This document shows positions 15,391-21,081 of a stretch of 29,500 bases of DNA, piece by piece. Source of the DNA: a virus. The notes under the pieces were generated by a model that ran no database searches, was not told where the DNA came from, and saw only the letters and a program-made list of their open reading frames with translations. The stretch lies in the IMG/VR virus record IMGVR_UViG_3300020159_000802, positions 1-29,500 of that record; one strand, written 5' to 3'. Each line of letters begins with the position of its first letter. Positions within the stretch are counted from its first letter, which is position 1. Made by a program: the position numbers and the translations under genes.

Positions 15391-15800
15391 TTGATTGTAT
15401 GATTATTGGTGATAGCATTGCAGTTGGTACAGCAATGAAACGACCTGAATGTGTTAGTTACAGCCGTGGTGGTTGGAATTCTTGGCAATGGAACAAAGAC
15501 TATCTTGCACAGTCAACGACCAAACCATATGAAACAATTATTATTAGTCTCGGTGCTAATGATCACAAAGGTGTTAAAACTGAATTTGAATTGAGGAAGA
15601 TGCGAGGATCCATCAAAGGTAAACGTGTCTTTTGGATTGATCCAGGCAAAGACCGTAAACCTGTACCACATGAAGCAATTATGAAGATTGCGAGTGAATA
15701 TGGCGATATTGTATTACCTAGACCTAAAGATCATATGAGTTCTGATGGTATTCATCCAACAGGCAAAGGTTATAAAATTTTAGCCGAACAAACCAAATGA
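15387..15800 (+). CDS. SGNH-fold hydrolase
   Basis: A 137-residue protein with the blocks of the SGNH/GDSL hydrolase family: block I IIGDSI with the nucleophile S10, block III GAND at 56-59, and block V SSDGIHPT with D120 and H123. The block II Gly is probably in SRGGW near 26-30. It is small for the family and has no signal peptide. Members remove acyl or acetyl groups from lipids, sugars or cell wall; the target here is unknown. It is coupled to its neighbours on both sides (ATGA). Confidence 0.8.
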   Translation: MIDCMIIGDSIAVGTAMKRPECVSYSRGGWNSWQWNKDYLAQSTTKPYETIIISLGANDHKGVKTEFELRKMRGSIKGKRVFWIDPGKDRKPVPHEAIMKIASEYGDIVLPRPKDHMSSDGIHPTGKGYKILAEQTK

Positions 15801-16285
15801 AACAGAAATTTCGTGATGCTTATATGAAAACGGCTGAGGTGTTTGCACAACTATCCTCGGCTCGTAGACTTCATGTTGGTGCGATTGTCGTAAAAGATGA
15901 TCGCATCATTTCTATTGGTTACAATGGTATGCCATCTGGTTGGGATAATAATTGTGAAGATAAAGAATACATGAACCAAGGCGCAGGCGGTTGGTTGAGC
16001 GTTGAAGAAATTGAAGAACGTTGGCCATTTCTTGACGGCAGCAGATATGCTTTAAAAACTAAACCTGAGGTTCTCCATGCGGAAACAAACGCTATCGCCA
16101 AATTGGCAAAATCGACTGAATCTGGGGACGGTGCTTCTATCTTTATTACTCATGCCCCTTGTCTTGATTGCGCCAAGCTTATTTACCAAAGCGGCATTAA
16201 TTCTGTGTATTATCGCAATTCTTATCGCTCTGAGGACGGTGTGCATTTCTTAGAAAAAGCAGGCGTCAAAGTGGAAAAGGTCTAG
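15797..16285 (+). CDS. cd: dCMP deaminase
   Basis: A 162-residue zinc deaminase. The catalytic HAE is at 94-96 (LHAETNAI) and the zinc cysteines are in PCLDC at 121-125. The N-terminal SSARRLHVGAIVV and GYNGMPSG are typical of phage dCMP deaminases. It makes dUMP, the substrate for thymidylate synthesis, and helps set the A+T-rich nucleotide pool. The start overlaps the SGNH gene stop (ATGA). Confidence 0.93.
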   Translation: MKQKFRDAYMKTAEVFAQLSSARRLHVGAIVVKDDRIISIGYNGMPSGWDNNCEDKEYMNQGAGGWLSVEEIEERWPFLDGSRYALKTKPEVLHAETNAIAKLAKSTESGDGASIFITHAPCLDCAKLIYQSGINSVYYRNSYRSEDGVHFLEKAGVKVEKV

Positions 16286-16333
16286 TTGATAAATATATGT
16301 GTATAATAGTGTCTTTAAAATGGGAGAATTCTT

Positions 16334-16846
16334 ATGCAGGTACGTATACTTAACTGTCCAGATAAAGATTTCAAGCCATTTGTTGAGCGCGCTGCACTTT
16401 TTTATTCAAAAGAACTGATACCAAACACTAGAATTAGAAACAACTGTCTAACCGAAATACATTTCGATAGTAAGTTGGATGACTATGGTTTCGCAAGTGT
16501 TGAAGACTACAACAGCAGAAAACAACCCAGACATTTTATTATTGAAATCAACCCACTTATTGGTTCCAGAAGAATATTGGAGACATTAGCACACGAAATG
16601 GTACATATAAAACAGTACATTTTCGGTGAAACGAACGATACATTGACTAAGTGGCGCAATAAAAAGATAGATCCAGACAAAATAGATTATTGGATTCAGC
16701 CATGGGAAATAGATGCTTATGGGCGTGAAGCTGGTCTAATAACAAAATTTGCAATATCGGAACAACTCTGGGATATATTTGACGACTTTGTTAATCCTGC
16801 GGCACCCATAGTAGAAAAACCAATATCTTGGAAAAAAATTGATTAA
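16334..16846 (+). CDS. SprT-like zinc metalloprotease
   Basis: A 170-residue protein with the zinc motif HEMVH at 87-91 in ILETLAHEMVHIKQY, and a later WEIDAYGREA helix that can hold the third ligand, as in SprT-like domains. A zinc ribbon is not seen. SprT-like proteases (SPRTN in eukaryotes) cut DNA-protein crosslinks; related proteins occur in T4-like phages. GGGAG at 16321-16325 fixes the start. A TATAAT at 16302 lies upstream without a good -35. Confidence 0.75.
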   Translation: MQVRILNCPDKDFKPFVERAALFYSKELIPNTRIRNNCLTEIHFDSKLDDYGFASVEDYNSRKQPRHFIIEINPLIGSRRILETLAHEMVHIKQYIFGETNDTLTKWRNKKIDPDKIDYWIQPWEIDAYGREAGLITKFAISEQLWDIFDDFVNPAAPIVEKPISWKKID

Positions 16847-16849
16847 GTT

Positions 16850-17362
16850 ATGAGCCATGTGAATTGGGAACACGGAACATATGGTGCAGATAAAATTGAA
16901 ATATTTCAATGGGGCGAAGGCGCAAAATGTTACATTGGAAAATATTGTTCGGTAGCTGATCGTGTAAAACTATTCCTTGGTGGTGATCACCATGTAAATT
17001 GGGTTTCCACTTTTCCACACAGACAACAGAACGGAACAAAAGGTGATATACGAATTGGAAATGATGTTTGGTTAAGTCACGGTGTTACAATCATGTCTGG
17101 TGTTACGATTGGTGATGGTGCAATTATTGCGGCCAATTCTCATGTAGTTAAGAATGTAGAACCTTATACGATTGTCGGTGGAAATCCTGCAAAATATATT
17201 AAACATAGATTTAGTGGTGAAGTTATTGATTTGTTATTGAAGTTGGAATGGTGGAATTTACCATTAAATGATGTAAATGACATGCACGATTTTTTATGTG
17301 CAGAACCAGATATAAATAAATTAAAAGAATTAGTTGAAAAATTTAAAAAAAGTCCTATATAA
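16850..17362 (+). CDS. Hexapeptide-repeat acyltransferase (CatB/Vat-like)
   Basis: A 170-residue left-handed beta-helix protein. Hexapeptide repeats run from about 60 to 115 (IGNDVW, SHGVTIMSG, VTIGDGAIIAA, NSHVVKNVEP), followed by the family-typical YTIVGGNPAKYIKHRF. The catalytic His is probably in GGDHHVNWVS near 45-54. The family includes xenobiotic (chloramphenicol, streptogramin) and sugar O-acetyltransferases; the sequence does not separate these. In a phage, acetylation of a host surface sugar is more likely than drug resistance. It starts 3 bases after the SprT-like gene. Confidence 0.85.
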   Translation: MSHVNWEHGTYGADKIEIFQWGEGAKCYIGKYCSVADRVKLFLGGDHHVNWVSTFPHRQQNGTKGDIRIGNDVWLSHGVTIMSGVTIGDGAIIAANSHVVKNVEPYTIVGGNPAKYIKHRFSGEVIDLLLKLEWWNLPLNDVNDMHDFLCAEPDINKLKELVEKFKKSPI

Positions 17363-17382
17363 TATAAACAATAGAAAATAAA

Positions 17383-17490
17383 ATGACACTCATATCCATT
17401 AAACCCTTTAGATTGCAGCCAGAGTATCGCACAAGTAATTGCGTCGATGCGTCATGGCCGACCGGGTTTTGTGGTAAAAAGGATTCGTAA
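17383..17490 (+). CDS. Possible 35-residue protein or part of a small RNA
   Basis: An open frame starting MTLISIKPFRLQPEYR and ending ASWPTGFCGKKDS, with two Cys and one Trp. It has no Shine-Dalgarno sequence. Base composition at 17415-17480 is richer in G and C than around it, and GCGTCGATGCGTC is locally self-complementary, so the stretch could instead be a structured RNA ending at the terminator at 17523. Confidence 0.35.
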   Translation: MTLISIKPFRLQPEYRTSNCVDASWPTGFCGKKDS

Positions 17491-17522
17491 GAACTAAGTT
17501 CTAAAAAGACTCTAAACACAAG

Positions 17523-17552
17523 ACCCTTAGACTAAAACTCTAAGGGTTTTTT
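17523..17552 (+). terminator. Strong intrinsic terminator
   Basis: ACCCTTAGA, a 7-base loop, TCTAAGGGT, then a run of six T. It ends the 14.5-17.5 kb gene block and separates it from the tRNA array. Confidence 0.95.
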
Positions 17553-17582
17553 GTTTGGTGTTGCGATAAAACAACACTGCTG

Positions 17583-17611
17583 TTGACAGGTCATTGAATC
17601 TGTCATACAAT
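17583..17611 (+). promoter_or_regulatory. Promoter 1 of the tRNA array
   Basis: TTGACA at 17583-17588, 17 bases, TACAAT at 17606-17611. The expected start site is about 17618, where the boxA-like element begins. Confidence 0.85.
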
Positions 17612-17617
17612 ACACTT

Positions 17618-17630
17618 TGTTCTTTAAAAA
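17618..17630 (+). promoter_or_regulatory. boxA-like antitermination element 1
   Basis: TGTTCTTTAAAAA at the very start of the transcript. It matches the core of the rRNA-operon boxA (E. coli TGCTCTTTAACA) that binds NusB-NusE, and is closer still to betaproteobacterial versions as I remember them. A second copy follows promoter 2. Confidence 0.6.
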
Positions 17631-17650
17631 TTTATAGAGTTATTATTTGT

Positions 17651-17728
17651 AGCTCATTCGCCAAGTTGGTCTAAGGCATCGGATTTTGATTCCGACATTC
17701 CGAGGTTCGAATCCTTGATGGGCTGCCA
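17651..17728 (+). tRNA. tRNA-Gln (TTG)
   Basis: Acceptor AGCTCAT/ATGGGCT with one G-T pair, anticodon loop TTTTGAT within TCGGA/TCCGA, G73, encoded CCA. It is the first tRNA of the array, 20 bases after boxA 1. Confidence 0.92.
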
Positions 17729-17810
17729 TATAAAAACACATTGATATCCACGGTTAGCCCGGTACCGTCGAGTGATGAAGCAGGACGACTTTGAGTGTGT
17801 TTCTATATGG
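17726..17810 (+). ncRNA. Structured inter-tRNA element A
   Basis: The left arm at 17726-17740 starts with the CCA of tRNA-Gln and pairs with 17796-17810 (14 of 15 positions). The 55-base interior holds ACGGT/ACCGT and GTCG/CGAC helices. It ends two bases before the Shine-Dalgarno sequence of the gene at 17825, so it may be a processed small RNA or a control element for that gene. Confidence 0.5.
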
Positions 17811-17824
17811 TAAAGGAGATAACA

Positions 17825-18283
17825 ATGAAAAAAATTATATTGTCTTTGTTATTATCTGCACCTCTTTTTGCTCATGCATGTAAAGGTTATGTGATAGGTT
17901 TTAAAGGTTTGAATGAATCGTTTAATTCTGTATCATTTCAGAAATACACAAATCATTTAGGTTATTGTGGTAAATCTTTTTCTTGGTATCAGAACAAAGA
18001 AGCATTACAATACATACAGACACTAAAGAAACCATATCGTCTTTACGGCTTTAGTAAAGGTGCAGAAACTGTTTCATATGTGTTAAAGAGAACAAAAACA
18101 AAACCTGAATATGTTGTAACGATTGGTGCTTACAAAACAGCAAATGTTAATTTTGATGAGCATGGAATACGATACAATAATTTTTTTGACCACTCTGGTG
18201 TAGGTCAAAAAAGTCCAGGAGTATTTTTCGATGTGTCTCATGCAGAGATAGAAAAAGAAGTAGTTAATTTTTTAATAGAATAA
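17825..18283 (+). CDS. Secreted small hydrolase-like protein
   Basis: A 152-residue protein with a clear Sec signal peptide: MKKIILSLLLSAPLFAHA then Cys. The Cys after AHA also resembles a lipobox, so a lipoprotein is possible. The mature part contains YRLYGFSKGAETVSYVL, whose G-F-S-K-G has the nucleophile elbow pattern GxSxG of alpha/beta hydrolases, and a later HSGVG and DVSHAEIE that could supply the His. It is short for that family. AAAGGAG at 17812-17818 fixes the ATG at 17825. It is set among tRNA genes and preceded by structured element A. Confidence 0.65.
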   Translation: MKKIILSLLLSAPLFAHACKGYVIGFKGLNESFNSVSFQKYTNHLGYCGKSFSWYQNKEALQYIQTLKKPYRLYGFSKGAETVSYVLKRTKTKPEYVVTIGAYKTANVNFDEHGIRYNNFFDHSGVGQKSPGVFFDVSHAEIEKEVVNFLIE

Positions 18284-18284
18284 T

Positions 18285-18374
18285 GGAAGCGTGGCAGAGT
18301 CCGGTTTATTGCAGCAGTCTTGAAAACTGCCGATCCGAAAGGGTCCGTGAGTTCGAATCTCACTGCTTCCACCA
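18285..18374 (+). tRNA. tRNA-Ser (TGA)
   Basis: Acceptor GGAAGCG/TGCTTCC, anticodon loop CTTGAAA between CAGT and ACTG, long variable arm (CCGATCCGAAAGGGTCC region), T arm GTGAG/CTCAC, encoded CCA. It starts one base after the preceding stop codon. Confidence 0.93.
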
Positions 18375-18377
18375 ATT

Positions 18378-18451
18378 CAGGGTATATGATAGTGGTAGTC
18401 GCCGAGGTTTGGAACCTTGTAGTGCAAGTTCGATTCTTGCTACCCTGACCA
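18378..18451 (+). tRNA. tRNA-Pro (TGG), divergent copy
   Basis: Acceptor CAGGGTA/TACCCTG, anticodon loop TTTGGAA between GAGG and CCTT, T loop TTCGATT, A73, encoded CCA. A second tRNA-Pro (TGG) at 19929 is much closer to the bacterial gene. Confidence 0.85.
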
Positions 18452-18461
18452 CAAAGATTTT

Positions 18462-18552
18462 GGAGAACGGGCAGGATGGTAATGCAGCGGATTGCTAATC
18501 CGTAGATCGTCTAAACAACGGTCATAGGGTTCGACTCCCTAGTTCTCCACCA
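18462..18552 (+). tRNA. tRNA-Ser (GCT)
   Basis: Acceptor GGAGAAC/GTTCTCC, anticodon loop TTGCTAA, long variable arm, T arm AGGG/CCCT with TTCGACT, encoded CCA. Confidence 0.92.
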
Positions 18553-18557
18553 AATTC

Positions 18558-18649
18558 ACCCCTGTAGTTTAATGGTAAAACGGCGGATTTATATCCCGTA
18601 AGCAACAGATAATTGGTTCATCAGGGTTCGACTCCCTGCGGGGGTACCA
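18558..18649 (+). tRNA. tRNA of uncertain identity (TAT, Ile-like) with a long variable region
   Basis: Acceptor ACCCCTG/CGGGGGT, D arm GTTT/AAAC as in the Gly tRNA at 22433, anticodon loop TTTATAT with an A-C mismatch at its base, T arm CAGGG/CCCTG, encoded CCA. The variable region is about 22 bases, as in class II tRNAs, although TAT would be Ile (class I). Confidence 0.7.
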
Positions 18650-18656
18650 AATTTAT

Positions 18657-18732
18657 GTGGGTGTGACCCGAAAGGCTAGGGAACGGATTGCAAATCCGTT
18701 TTATGCAGGTTCGATTCCTGTCACCCACTCCA
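18657..18732 (+). tRNA. tRNA-Cys (GCA)
   Basis: Acceptor GTGGGTG/CACCCAC, anticodon loop TTGCAAA in ACGGA/TCCGT, and T73, the discriminator used by Cys tRNA. Encoded CCA. Confidence 0.93.
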
Positions 18733-18760
18733 AGTTGTGTTGTATTTGTACAACAACTGG

Positions 18761-18788
18761 TTGACAAAGTTGCCAGTTCGTATATAAT
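18761..18788 (+). promoter_or_regulatory. Promoter 2 of the tRNA array
   Basis: TTGACA at 18761-18766, 16 bases, TATAAT at 18783-18788. A hairpin (GTTG..TTGTA/TACAA..CAAC) at 18735-18758 precedes it. Confidence 0.87.
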
Positions 18789-18795
18789 ACACACT

Positions 18796-18808
18796 TGTTC
18801 TTTAAAAA
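18796..18808 (+). promoter_or_regulatory. boxA-like antitermination element 2
   Basis: TGTTCTTTAAAAA at the expected transcript start, identical to element 1 and at the same distance from its -10 box (7 bases). The first tRNA follows 6 bases later. Confidence 0.6.
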
Positions 18809-18814
18809 TATATT

Positions 18815-18897
18815 GCGAGTGTGGTGAAATAGGTAGACACAAGAGACTTAAAATCTCTCGCTTCGGCGTGCCGGTTCGATTCCGGCCACTCGCACCA
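18815..18897 (+). tRNA. tRNA-Leu (TAA)
   Basis: Acceptor GCGAGTG/CACTCGC, anticodon loop CTTAAAA in AGAGA/TCTCT, class II variable arm (CGCTTCGGCG), T arm CCGG/CCGG, encoded CCA. Confidence 0.94.
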
Positions 18898-18899
18898 AT

Positions 18900-18974
18900 G
18901 CACCGTTCGTCTATCGGTTAGGACACTGCCCTTTCACGGCGGTAAGAGGAGTTCGATTCTCCTACGGTGTACCA
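18900..18974 (+). tRNA. tRNA-Glu (TTC)
   Basis: Acceptor GCACCGT/ACGGTGT with a G1-T72 wobble, anticodon loop CTTTCAC in CTGCC/GGCGG, encoded CCA. Its last five bases belong to the left arm of structured element B. Confidence 0.92.
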
Positions 18975-19124
18975 TTTGTTTAGTGTTATCAAGGTATCGT
19001 TATAGGACGCTATGACTACTCGACAGTACGGGTGCGACCAACACTGTCTGATATAACTGCTAGTCGCTTGTCAGTGTTAGCTACATTGTTGACAAATAGG
19101 CACGATAACACTAAACAAATGGTA
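18970..19124 (+). ncRNA. Structured inter-tRNA element B, closed by a perfect 21-bp stem
   Basis: Bases 18970-18990 and 19104-19124 are exact reverse complements over 21 positions. The left arm includes the TACCA end of tRNA-Glu. The 113-base interior has its own helices, for example AACACTG (19040-19046) with CAGTGTT (19072-19078) and GACTA (19013-19017) with TAGTC (19061-19065). No open frame of note is present. T4 also makes two stable non-tRNA RNAs of this size range from its tRNA cluster, so a small stable RNA is likely. Confidence 0.7.
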
Positions 19125-19138
19125 GTATAAATGTTTAT

Positions 19139-19212
19139 GGGGTTGAAGCTTTAAGGTGAAGCAACTGGCTTTTAACCAGTAGAAAAGGGATCGTTACCCT
19201 TCAGCCCTACCA
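19139..19212 (+). tRNA. tRNA-Lys (TTT)
   Basis: Acceptor GGGGTTG/CAGCCCT with a G1-T72 wobble, anticodon loop CTTTTAA in ACTGG/CCAGT, encoded CCA. The T loop is ATCGTTA instead of the usual TTCRANN. Confidence 0.9.
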
Positions 19213-19220
19213 AAAAATTT

Positions 19221-19313
19221 GGGTGTCTTGATGCTATGGCGTGTGCATCCCCAGACTGTAAATCTGGTCCCTCCGGGTAAACAATCGCGGTTCGACTCCG
19301 TGGACACCCACCA
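19221..19313 (+). tRNA. tRNA-Tyr (GTA)
   Basis: Acceptor GGGTGTC/GACACCC, anticodon loop CTGTAAA in CAGA/TCTG, long variable arm, T loop TTCGACT, encoded CCA. Confidence 0.93.
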
Positions 19314-19331
19314 AATTAAAAGGAGATTACT

Positions 19332-19535
19332 ATGTTAATTTCAGAAATATCAAGTTTAATCAGCTGGGCTGGTGATACGAGAAACACAGTAGTTAGAGAA
19401 ACTATCAAATATGATAGAGGTAATGATGTAACAGTTGTAAGAGTTCAAAGTGAAAAATTTGAACAAACATATGATGAAAAAGGAAAAGAAACTTCCTTAA
19501 ATGATAAAGGAACGAATGTAGACATTCGTGCATAA
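19332..19535 (+). CDS. Small acidic protein of unknown function
   Basis: A 67-residue protein, MLISEISSLISWAGDTR at its start and a charged strand-rich remainder with KFEQTYDEKGKE. No family is recognised. AAAGGAG stands at 19318-19324, 7 bases before the ATG, which supports it. It lies between tRNA-Tyr and tRNA-Asp and is likely read from promoter 2. Confidence 0.65.
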   Translation: MLISEISSLISWAGDTRNTVVRETIKYDRGNDVTVVRVQSEKFEQTYDEKGKETSLNDKGTNVDIRA

Positions 19536-19540
19536 GATTA

Positions 19541-19615
19541 GGTCTCAAAGTGTTCATGGACGCACGTTGGCTTGTCACGCCAAAAGAAGGGGATCGTTAC
19601 CCCTTGGGACCGCCA
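19541..19615 (+). tRNA. tRNA-Asp (GTC)
   Basis: Acceptor GGTCTCA/TGGGACC, anticodon loop TTGTCAC in TTGGC/GCCAA, G73 as usual for Asp, encoded CCA. T loop ATCGTTA, as in the Lys and Met tRNAs of this array. Confidence 0.92.
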
Positions 19616-19846
19616 GAACGTGCCATCTAATCAATGGCTAGTCTGACCCGGACGATGAGAAGTGGTTTGATAACCACGGGTGGTAGTCTTTAAACCGAAA
19701 GGCCGCTGGCAATGCGAGAACGGTCCCTGTCGGGGAGCGGGTGGAAGGTGCGTGAGATTTGCGGGGCAACCCAAGAGATGATGCACTACAATTACCGCCG
19801 AGGGATGCAGAGCATTTTTAGTGTGATATATAATACAGAATTCAAT
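19616..19846 (+). ncRNA. Structured inter-tRNA region C, about 230 bases
   Basis: No gene is visible here, but base composition is richer in G and C than the coding DNA and short helices are dense: GCCAT/ATGGC at 19623-19639, GTGGTT/AACCAC near 19663-19678, CC-GAAA-GG near 19697-19704, TCCC-TGTC-GGGGA near 19733-19745, and GGG-GCAA-CCC near 19762-19771. GGTGGTA (near 19680) can pair with TACCGCC (near 19795), which would close a large domain. ATGC-AGA-GCAT plus five T at about 19806-19820 could end the RNA. It is not recognised as a known RNA family. Confidence 0.55.
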
Positions 19847-19921
19847 TCCACAGTAGCACAGCGGTAGTGCAGTTGACTGTTAATCAATTGGTCGGAGGTT
19901 CGATCCCTTCCTGTGGAGCCA
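19847..19921 (+). tRNA. tRNA-Asn (GTT)
   Basis: Acceptor TCCACAG/CTGTGGA, anticodon loop CTGTTAA in TTGA/TCAA, G73, encoded CCA. A TATAAT at 19829 lies upstream but lacks a good -35. Confidence 0.92.
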
Positions 19922-19928
19922 ATTTATT

Positions 19929-20005
19929 CCGAGTATAGCGCAGTCTGGTAGCGCACCTGGTTTGGGACCAGGGGGTCGGGAGTTCGAACCTCTCTACTCG
20001 GACCA
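19929..20005 (+). tRNA. tRNA-Pro (TGG), bacterial-like copy
   Basis: Acceptor CCGAGTA/TACTCGG, anticodon loop TTTGGGA in CCTGG/CCAGG, encoded CCA. D arm, anticodon arm and variable region are nearly those of bacterial tRNA-Pro (TGG), so it looks recently taken from a host. Confidence 0.94.
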
Positions 20006-20058
20006 ATACTCGCCTTGACTTATGGCGTATAATAGGAAAAGTAGTAAGTCATTCTTTT

Positions 20059-20133
20059 GGGCTGCTAGTGATAATGGGAGCACGCCGCCTTTGCACGGCG
20101 GAGGTAAGAGTTCGATTCTCTTGCGGTCCACCA
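20059..20133 (+). tRNA. tRNA-Ala (TGC)
   Basis: Acceptor GGGCTGC/GCGGTCC with wobble pairs, anticodon loop TTTGCAC in CCGCC/GGCGG, encoded CCA. The G3-T70 wobble pair expected for Ala recognition is present (G-T at the third acceptor position). Confidence 0.9.
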
Positions 20134-20139
20134 ATTAAT

Positions 20140-20214
20140 GGTACTATGACGTAGACGGATGCGTACCGGTTTCATAAGCCGAGGAGATTGGATCGTTACC
20201 AATTAGTACCACCA
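20140..20214 (+). tRNA. tRNA-Met (CAT), elongator type
   Basis: Acceptor GGTACTA/TAGTACC fully paired, anticodon loop TTCATAA, T arm ATTGG/CCAAT with loop ATCGTTA, encoded CCA. The paired acceptor end rules out an initiator. Confidence 0.85.
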
Positions 20215-20220
20215 AAATGT

Positions 20221-20297
20221 CCGTCCTTAGCTCAATGGATCAGAGCATTTGGCTACGAACCAAAAGGTTGGGGATTCGAATTCCTCAGGACGGTCCA
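20221..20297 (+). tRNA. tRNA-Arg (ACG)
   Basis: Acceptor CCGTCCT/AGGACGG, anticodon loop CTACGAA in TTTGG/CCAAA, T loop TTCGAAT, T73, encoded CCA. Confidence 0.92.
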
Positions 20298-20302
20298 ATT
20301 TT

Positions 20303-20377
20303 ACCCTTGTAGCTCAGAGGAAGAGCACCGTCTTGATAAGGCGTAGGTCGACATTTCGAAATTGTCCAAGGGTACCA
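20303..20377 (+). tRNA. tRNA-Ile (GAT)
   Basis: Acceptor ACCCTTG/CAAGGGT, anticodon loop TTGATAA, encoded CCA. One T-T mismatch closes the T loop (GACAT/TTGTC), so it may be slightly weakened. Confidence 0.87.
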
Positions 20378-20379
20378 AT

Positions 20380-20454
20380 ATCTCGCTGGTGTTAACGGCA
20401 GCATGACGGTCTCCAAAACCGTGGGACGGGGTTCGAATCCCTGGCGGGATGCCA
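20380..20454 (+). tRNA. tRNA-Trp (CCA)
   Basis: Acceptor ATCTCGC/GCGGGAT, anticodon loop CTCCAAA in ACGGT/ACCGT, G73 as usual for Trp, encoded CCA. Confidence 0.94.
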
Positions 20455-20475
20455 ATAAAAAGAAAGGTGATTGAT

Positions 20476-20964
20476 ATGAAAAATTTCAACTTAGAAGAAG
20501 TAAAACACTTTATCGTAAACCAAGGACCAGATACACGTGTTTATTTGGGTGCAGACTCGGAACGTGTTCGTGCCGATGGTGTATGGTACGCTGATTACGC
20601 TCTTGCGGTTGTAGTTCATATCGATGGACGCCATGGTTGTAAAATCTTTGGTTATGTTCAACGAGAACTGGATTACGATTACAAGAAAAGTAAACCAGCA
20701 ATGCGTCTAATGACCGAAGTATACAAAGTTTCAGAACTGTTCCAAAGTCTAGCGGATGTGTTGGAAGACCGTCACGTAGAAGTTCACTTAGACCTTAACA
20801 AGTCTGATGAATTTGGTAGTTCTTGTGTTGTTCAACAAGCAATTGGTTACGTCAAAGGTACATGTAATGTGACACCTATGGTGAAGCCAGATGCACCTGC
20901 GGCTTCTTTCTGTGCAGACCGGTTAAAACGGATTCTAACAGAACAAGAAGCATCAAAGGTTTAA
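20476..20964 (+). CDS. YkuK-like (DUF458) RNase H-fold protein
   Basis: A 162-residue protein that resembles the YkuK/DUF458 family. An RNase H-like first strand carries an acidic residue (RVYLGADSERV near 20-30), a second acidic strand reads VEVHLDLNKSDEF near 108-120, and the end has the family-type KPDAPAASFCADRL near 140-153. These three blocks would bring Asp residues together as in RNase H-fold nucleases; activity is not proven for the family. AAAGGTGA at 20464-20471 supports ATG 20476 rather than the in-frame ATG at 20449 inside tRNA-Trp. It lies between tRNA-Trp and tRNA-His. Confidence 0.7.
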   Translation: MKNFNLEEVKHFIVNQGPDTRVYLGADSERVRADGVWYADYALAVVVHIDGRHGCKIFGYVQRELDYDYKKSKPAMRLMTEVYKVSELFQSLADVLEDRHVEVHLDLNKSDEFGSSCVVQQAIGYVKGTCNVTPMVKPDAPAASFCADRLKRILTEQEASKV

Positions 20965-20995
20965 AACCCCAAAGCAATTAAGTTTGCTTTGGGTT
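20965..20995 (+). other. Hairpin running into the 5' end of tRNA-His
   Basis: AACCC(C)AAAGC pairs with GCTTTGGGTT. There is no T run, and the 3' arm includes the G-1 of tRNA-His, so it is a leader hairpin or processing signal rather than a terminator. Confidence 0.5.
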
Positions 20996-21068
20996 GTCCT
21001 TAGTGTAGTGGCCTGCACCCCATGTTGTGACCTTGGTAGTATGAGTTCGATCCTCATAGGACAACCCA
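20993..21068 (+). tRNA. tRNA-His (GTG)
   Basis: Acceptor TTGTCCT/AGGACAA plus the extra G-1 (20993) opposite C73, the identity mark of His tRNA. Anticodon loop TTGTGAC, encoded CCA. Confidence 0.93.
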
Positions 21069-21081
21069 AAGTAAATTTTGT

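Noticed and set aside
18283-18498. Open frame of 71 codons on the plus strand
   Set aside because: It runs through tRNA-Ser, tRNA-Pro and tRNA-Ser genes; no ribosome site and no protein-like composition.
19126-19133. Late promoter TATAAATG before tRNA-Lys
   Set aside because: The last base breaks the consensus and tRNA transcription here is explained by promoter 2.
19616-19846. RNase P RNA
   Set aside because: Short pieces such as AACCCA and ACCGCC recall it, but the conserved GAGGAAAGTCC and ACAGAANCCGGCTTA segments that form helix P4 are not present in order.
20015-20033. Promoter TTGACT..TATAAT before tRNA-Ala
   Set aside because: The two boxes are only 7 bases apart; no alternative -35 at a proper distance.
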